DNA of 64,000 nucleotides from Brachionus koreanus (lineage: Eukaryota > Rotifera > Eurotatoria > Ploima > Brachionidae), in the NCBI GenBank assembly GCA_016987375.1, contig PJRA01000323.1, positions 1,973,877 to 2,037,876 of the forward strand, in the 5' to 3' direction. Shown here piece by piece: positions 58,762-64,000 of the stretch. The notes under the pieces were generated by a model that was not told the origin of the DNA, did not search any database, and saw nothing but the letters and a program-made list of their open reading frames with translations. Each line of letters opens with the position of its first letter. Positions within the stretch are counted from its first letter, which is position 1. The translations under genes and the position numbers were made by a program.

Positions 58762-59168
58762 CTATTTTCTGTATTTCTTTATTTTAATTGTAGAACCACG
58801 AGGTCTGCCACGACGTTTCGGACCATTTGAAGATTTTTGTGCATCAGCTTGATAATTTTGATCAATATTTAAATCATTCGGTTCATTTAATTGTATAAGA
58901 TTCGATAAGTTGTCACTATTTATCACATTGCTGTCAAAATTCAGATGGTTGAATTTCTAATGCTTTTTTTGTTTTTCCAAGTTTAAACCCTTTTTCTTTT
59001 TTTACCTAATGGAACATCATGTGCATTTGGATGCCATTCGAGTTTTTTTTCTTTGCAAGATAAAGCTAATATATGCTTACAAACATAGTTTCTCCTATAA
59101 AACAGACATGTACACGTACTTTGTCTCCAATCTAATGATATTTCAACTGTCCAAATAGATGTTGTCAA
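58762..59168 (-). pseudogene. MULE-like transposase C-terminus: SWIM zinc finger and AT-hook
   Basis: On the minus strand a SWIM zinc finger is visible (CTC, eight residues, CKH near 59095). Downstream come a basic stretch, a frame change near 58985, the segment LGKTKKALEIQP, and an AT-hook (KRRGRPRG near 58805-58825) before a stop at 58762-58764. SWIM plus AT-hook at the C-terminus is typical of Mutator-like transposases and their domesticated relatives. The upstream catalytic domain is absent, and the frame change argues for a relic. A spliced intact gene cannot be fully excluded. Confidence 0.55.
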
Positions 59169-59989
59169 ATTATAGGAAGCATATATAAAAATTTAAGCAT
59201 CCATATAAAAAAGATGATTTAGGTGATTGGTATCAACTTGATTAGTAAAATTTATTATTATTGTAGCGAAATTATATGGCCGAGCGAAGATATCAAAAAA
59301 GATTACTATACTAAAGACACATTTAAAAGTTTAGCAGACGGACAAGTTGATCAAAGTATTTTAGCAATGATAGGAATACAAATTTAAAATTTAATTTATC
59401 CTAATTTAATTTATGAAAAATATAGAATAAGAATTCAAAATAAAAAAAAAAATTTACATTAAAGAAAAAAATTTCTAATGTATTCTTCTATTTACATTAG
59501 TATTTCATTTTTGATGTTTTACAAACATTTTAAAAGATTATTAGAAAAAACTTCAAAAATTTACTTTGAAAAATAATTTATGTTTAAAAAAAATAACCAA
59601 AATTTATTCATTTAATTTTGTGAAAAAAAATGAAATATGGCAAAAAAATCAGGGTATATCATCTCAGAACTTTAAAAATTATTTTTTCTATTTTTCATAG
59701 CAAAATCATATTATTTTAGTTATAAAACTAACATTTTCTAATACATATTTTTATGCTCTTTAAGAAAATATTTAAAGCTTTTAGGTATATCACAAAAATA
59801 ACAAGGGTGTTTTTGGGTTTATTAGAATTTTTTTTTATTTAAAATTTTAATATGATGATGATTTTTTTTCTACAAAAAAAGATTGTATAATTAAATACAG
59901 ATAAGTAGAAATAAATGAAAATGTATAATAAAAAAAAATATTATTTTTTATTTTTTACTTTAAAATCGAGTCTTGATGACGCATTAAAC

Positions 59990-60241
59990 TTAGGTTTTCA
60001 GTGTTTGATGAGGACCTAAACGCGTGATTACGCTATTAGAGCATGCGCTCAAAGTTAACAACATTTTAGCATGGGCGAGATGTACTTTGGTGCATGGTCC
60101 AAAGACCTGTTTTAACTTGTGGTGCAGCATATACGAACGAGGGAATACGGTAATTAAGTCTTTTTTGACATTTGCCGGCTTAGGGTCAGAAAGACAACTC
60201 TTCAAAATTTCAGATTTCGTTATTTGAATTTCAGTATTCAT
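59990..60241 (-). CDS. Candidate small gene, 83 codons, unrecognised
   Basis: An ATG-started frame of 83 residues lies in a patch of clearly higher GC than its neighbours. A T-rich tract and AG (about 60273-60276 on the minus strand) precede it by about 30 nt. The product is basic, without a signal peptide or clear domain. It could be a lone exon, a transposon fragment or a recent insertion. The overlapping plus-strand frame (60024-60227) seems less likely. Confidence 0.3.
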   Translation of the reverse strand: MNTEIQITKSEILKSCLSDPKPANVKKDLITVFPRSYMLHHKLKQVFGPCTKVHLAHAKMLLTLSACSNSVITRLGPHQTLKT

Positions 60242-60385
60242 TTTAATTATTAGAATTTTGTTTAAAACTACCTAAAGTAAAATATTTTTTTTTTTTCAAA
60301 AATGACAATTTTTGGTTAATATATTAATCCGATTTCATAAACAAATTTATACCGCCAGACTGTTCACATAAACGGTATGGTACCC

Positions 60386-60425
60386 GTTGATAACATATTG
60401 TGTTATCACCTGATAACACTATCAA
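60386..60425. repeat. Nested palindrome
   Basis: gtgttatca (60400-60408) and tgataacac (60411-60419) are perfect inverted repeats around CC. Outer gttga/tcaac pairs (from 60386 and to 60425) extend the hairpin. Confidence 0.7.
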
Positions 60426-62254
60426 CTAGACCCTATTTTTTACCATCGATTATTCTTTTTTTCCAAAAAGCTTTTAGCTTTATTAAAGTTCTTCGCTTCG
60501 AACTTAAACTTAACCAGTATGTCAATTAAATTATTTCCTTTTTAGAAAAATTACACTCAAGAGTTGAACAATAATCAAAATAAGGTAGAATAAATGTTTT
60601 GAAAAACTTAACATTGATATAAGTTGGCAAAAAGCTTGCTTACGATTTGATTTTCAAAGAAATCGCAAAATTTTATAACCCAGGAAAACAAGCAGCCAAT
60701 TTACATATCTCTCGCGCACATAAAAAATACAACTAAAATAAATATTTTATTATTTTAGACTAAATTTTCCTCCTAAAAACTTATTTAAGAGATTCAAATA
60801 AACTTTTCTTATTTTCATAATGTTTTTATTTATGTTCGTGATTTTATTTTGCATGATAAAAAAATTTAGTAGATGATAACAAAAATTAGTTGATAATATA
60901 AAAAACAACATTCAAACAATAAATTTACAATAATATCAATTTTATCTTTATTGATTTCTAAAAAAATTTAAAAGATTTGAAATAAATTTATCCTAAATGG
61001 ACGCTGTTATCTTAAATTATTAGCTAAATTATTTGCTAAAGTAAGTTTTATTTTCTTTATATTTTTTTATAATCATTAAAATATTTCAAAATAAATTATT
61101 TTTAAAACTTCTTTTCTGCAATTGAATAAAATGGCAGTATTCATGAATCAAGTTATAAATTAAACAGAGATATTTTATGCTATCATTTGAAAAATATTAA
61201 ATTTGTGAGTTTTTCATTTTTTCAAGTTTTTCTATTTTCTATATTCTAATATTTTCTAATATTTTCTTCATATTTTTTCTATTAAAAAGCTATTCATTTG
61301 ACTTTGTCATTAGGTGAATAATCAAATTTCACTAGGATTAACTAATTGAGAATTTAATTTATAAGATTAAGATTATCTAAATGTTCTTTTCAGACTTTAA
61401 TATTGTTTTTATCCTATATCAATCTTCAATCTTTTATTTATTAGTTACGTTTCTTATTTTTTCAACTAAATTATTAAAATTTAAAATATTTCATTGTGCC
61501 TTAAATCATTAACCGTTGTCTCAGACATTCTAATTTTTAATATTTTTGGAATTTTAACTCAGATAACATAAATTAGCAAAGAAATTTTTATACAAGAGTT
61601 TGAAAACAAAATTACAAAATTTTAATACAATAATTTTATACATATTTTTAGAATGTTTTAATTATTTTTATATTTTACCTGAAGGACCCTAGACTCGATG
61701 AATAAACAAATAAGGCGAAATGAAAATAATTTTATATTTTTAAATTTACATTTTTAGATTTTAGATGATATTTCAGAAACTTTTAATTTTCATCTTGAGA
61801 GAATGCTGAAAATTTGATTTAAATAAATGAATCGAAAATAAAATTTCGAGAAAAAAGAAATCATTATTTTAATAAATTCGAATTGGTAACTTAATTTTAT
61901 TTCAAGTCCATACTAAGACTCCAAGAATAAGTTAGAGTAACATAAGTTCTATCAAGCTTTGTTTGAAAATTCATAATCAATAGCTATTTAAAAACTTCCA
62001 AAAATTATAATCAAGCAGAAATTTTTTCAGAAAAATTGATGTATAAAGTATATGATGATAGCTTGATCGATCCTTTTAAAATATTTTGATATTTTCAATT
62101 TAATTTAAGTAATTCAAGTAAAAACTTTTTTATAAATTAAAAAGCTCAATTATGGAAAATAACAATTTTATACTATCATTTAGCCTTATTCATACATCTT
62201 TCAAAACAAAAAATAATTATCCAAGAAGTAAATACATATCAGCTGTAAAACCTT

Positions 62255-62350
62255 TTAACACTCAAAACCTGGAGGGATTATTTTTGGCACTTGATGTTCA
62301 ATTTTCTTTGTTTTCAATTAAATTAAATTTTATTTTCAATCAGAAATGTA
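62255..62350. mobile_element. TTAA-flanked MITE, family B (left end only)
   Basis: TTAA then CACTCAAAA-CCTGGAGGGA matches the family B terminus with one base missing. The similarity fades within about 100 bp. It lies 165 bp upstream of glycosyltransferase copy 2. Confidence 0.5.
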
Positions 62351-62421
62351 ATATCAAAAAATTTTGTATTGTAATTGTACCGAAACTTTGTTTAGAAAAT
62401 ATTGTGGATTAAAATTTATAA

Positions 62422-63384
62422 ATGGAAAAAAAATTAAGGCTTTTTGTATTAGGATGGTTGGTGACAATTTTGGGACTTTTTTTATTTTGGAAACCTTCAA
62501 ATAAGTACGAAATTAAATTAACAAGCGAATTTCAAATGTCGCATTATCCGTCACCAGAAAAATTTCATATATTCATAATTTGGCGTGGAGATAAATTTCC
62601 ATCCATTTATCAAATGGCCTTTAGAACAATTGTTAAATTTCATCCAAATGCTGAAATAATGCTTTTTTCAAATGAATTGCAATTAGATTGGTTTTCATCT
62701 CTTAATAAAAGTGGAAACATATTTTTGGTACGCTATAATTTGACCAATTTAGTCAGCGGTAAAAAAGGCTGGGATTTTGCACAAAAAGCCGAGCGAATAC
62801 TAAGAGGCGAAAAAATAAATAATTTACAAGTAACAAACGTTCATTTGTCAGATTTTCTGAGACTTTTTTTACTGTACAATTTTGGTGGCCTGTACTTGGA
62901 CTCCGATATGATTGTTCTTAGAGATTTATCTAAATACAAAAATACAATCGGAGTTGATGATAAAAAAAGCTACGTTTGTAGCTCGAATGTTTATTCGACT
63001 AAAGATGCGAAAAATTTTTCATGCTTATGCAATTGTTTGCTTTCGTTTGAAAAAAATCATCCATTTATTGGTAAAGCATTAGATTTGTATGAGTCATATT
63101 GGTCAAAGCATCAAGGTTACGGACCTGGTGGAGCTATTATGCTCATAGATATTGTAAAAGATTATTTAAACTCGGTTAGATTTATACCTAATTATTTTTG
63201 GATATGTAATAAGCATATGCATAGGAGGTTTAGTTTGGTTTCAAAAGATGATCCTAATATTGAGGACGCAATAAAAAATTGCTTTGTTATTCATTTATTT
63301 GGAGCTGGTCGTGGAAACATGGCTGTTGATAAATTTGACCAAAAATTTGCAGGTAGAGTTTGGAATACACTTTTTTTTAATTGA
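62422..63384 (+). CDS. Alpha-1,4-glycosyltransferase-like type II membrane protein, copy 2
   Basis: This intronless frame codes 320 residues and is paralogous to 29383-30378. It has an N-terminal signal-anchor helix (about 7-23), the DxD motif DSD at 160-162 in FGGLYLDSDM, and GPGGAIMLI and GAGRGN near the C-terminus. It ends in GRVWN plus a short natural tail, unlike copy 1, whose tail comes from a MITE. Of about 24 differences from copy 1, about 14 fall in the first 52 residues and about 10 in the remaining 264. No acceptor-like AG directly precedes the ATG, in contrast with copy 1. Donor and acceptor sugars are unknown. Confidence 0.88.
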   Translation: MEKKLRLFVLGWLVTILGLFLFWKPSNKYEIKLTSEFQMSHYPSPEKFHIFIIWRGDKFPSIYQMAFRTIVKFHPNAEIMLFSNELQLDWFSSLNKSGNIFLVRYNLTNLVSGKKGWDFAQKAERILRGEKINNLQVTNVHLSDFLRLFLLYNFGGLYLDSDMIVLRDLSKYKNTIGVDDKKSYVCSSNVYSTKDAKNFSCLCNCLLSFEKNHPFIGKALDLYESYWSKHQGYGPGGAIMLIDIVKDYLNSVRFIPNYFWICNKHMHRRFSLVSKDDPNIEDAIKNCFVIHLFGAGRGNMAVDKFDQKFAGRVWNTLFFN

Positions 63385-64000
63385 ATTTTTTTATGTTGTT
63401 CTAAAGTTTAACAAAAAATTTTATACTCATTTTAAAACTAGTTTTTTTTTTTTAAATCATTTTTTAAATCAAAACAATGTCAAAATATTGATCACTTTTT
63501 TTTTTAAAATACAATTTTTGTAAAATTTCCATAAAAATATTAATATTTAATAAATCAATGCTCAATCTGGGTAATAATTTAAAATGTTTTATTTTCTTAA
63601 AGGAAATAGATAACTTAATGGCACATACAAGCCTCTTTATTTTGGGTTGTTAAAAACTAAATCGTAAAAAATTTTATGATTTTCTTAAATTTTCAACATA
63701 TTTTTAATATGAAAATTTTTAAGACTTATTTCATGTGGTGAAATATCCTCAGAAGATTAAAAAAAAAATTTTTATTATTCTTATTTATTTATTAAAAAAT
63801 CAATAATTTTTCTTTAATAAAAGTTTATTTTTCTCAATATAAGATTTTACTTTCAAAGCTATCTAAAAATCTTAAGTTAGGTTTTAAAAAAGATCTTTCA
63901 ATAAATTATCAGATTGTTTTGCTGACTTTTTATCAAATCTAACAGCTTCACTGAAAAAAGCTCTGTTTAAGCACTTTAGCATGTAATTGTAACTAATCTT
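63385..64000. other. Intergenic end of the window
   Basis: AT-rich DNA after the glycosyltransferase stop codon. No gene, RNA or clear repeat is seen. Confidence 0.4.

Larger units (their letters stand above)
59169..62421. other. Gene desert before glycosyltransferase copy 2
   Basis: Mostly homogeneous AT-rich DNA. Exceptions are a GC-richer patch at 59985-60430 with an 83-codon open frame and a palindrome, and a family B MITE end at 62255. At 59270-59390 (+) a 40-codon open stretch has no recognisable relatives. Confidence 0.4.

Noticed and set aside
62152..62412. 86-codon frame upstream of glycosyltransferase copy 2
   Set aside because: It overlaps a MITE end, has biased AT-driven residues, and has no counterpart upstream of copy 1.
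1..64000. An operon-like defence, toxin or biosynthetic system
   Set aside because: All recognisable genes are ordinary eukaryotic housekeeping or developmental genes with introns. No functional cluster beyond chance neighbours is visible.

Overview
The window is nuclear DNA from a small, very AT-rich animal genome. Coding sequence is split by many short introns, mostly about 45-70 bp, with GT...AG ends, and the predicted proteins align end to end with metazoan families. The fused glutamyl-prolyl-tRNA synthetase, the KCTD3/SHKBP1 protein, the Sp factor with a Buttonhead box, Tubby and the peroxisomal HSD17B4 ending in AKL all point to Metazoa. The base composition, compact genes and likely splice acceptors just before many start codons fit a protostome such as a monogonont rotifer (Brachionus-like). 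That placement is an inference; no marker gene here settles it.

Layout, left to right: the broken right end of a hAT transposon (1-582); KCTD3/SHKBP1-like gene (1749-6239, +); transposon debris with a Tc1-like fragment; an unrecognised five-exon gene (9443-10706, -) facing DPH5 (11297-12232, +); EPRS (12358-19531, +), 126 bp after DPH5; CCT1/TCP1-alpha (22212-24023, +); UBE2Q (24410-25733, +); a LINE graveyard; an alpha-1,4-glycosyltransferase-like gene (29383-30378, +) whose 3' end is interrupted by a hAT-type MITE; an Sp-family zinc-finger gene (33771-35495, -); a gene desert with an assembly gap (38111-38420); Tubby (40470-42448, +); LINE and mariner relics; HSD17B4 (44778-47505, -); a LINE relic with a nested TTAA MITE; SSR2/TRAP-beta (50182-50918, -); SUB1/PC4 (53446-53889, -) divergent from EIF3F (54241-55277, +); a second hAT MITE; RPLP0 (57460-58407, -); a MULE-like SWIM/AT-hook relic; a long desert; and a second glycosyltransferase copy (62422-63384, +) about 92% identical to the first.

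Most genes are housekeeping: tRNA charging, translation (EIF3F, RPLP0, DPH5 modifying eEF2), protein folding (CCT1), ER translocation (SSR2), transcription (SUB1, Sp) and peroxisomal lipid oxidation (HSD17B4). They form no pathway cluster. The rest is mostly short, decayed transposable elements: at least two TTAA-flanked MITE families, two hAT-type MITE families, two mariner remnants of one lineage, several 5'-truncated LINEs and a 233-bp fold-back element.

I did not find a convincing new multi-gene system. The observations most worth following up are: the MITE that rewrites the C-terminus of one glycosyltransferase paralog; the acceptor-like sites directly upstream of start codons in ten genes (candidate spliced-leader trans-splicing); an EPRS without its N-terminal GST-like domain; and the orphan gene with KEN/RxxL motifs and an E2F-like site in its promoter region. 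Exon boundaries come from reading GT/AG sites, phase and family similarity by eye.
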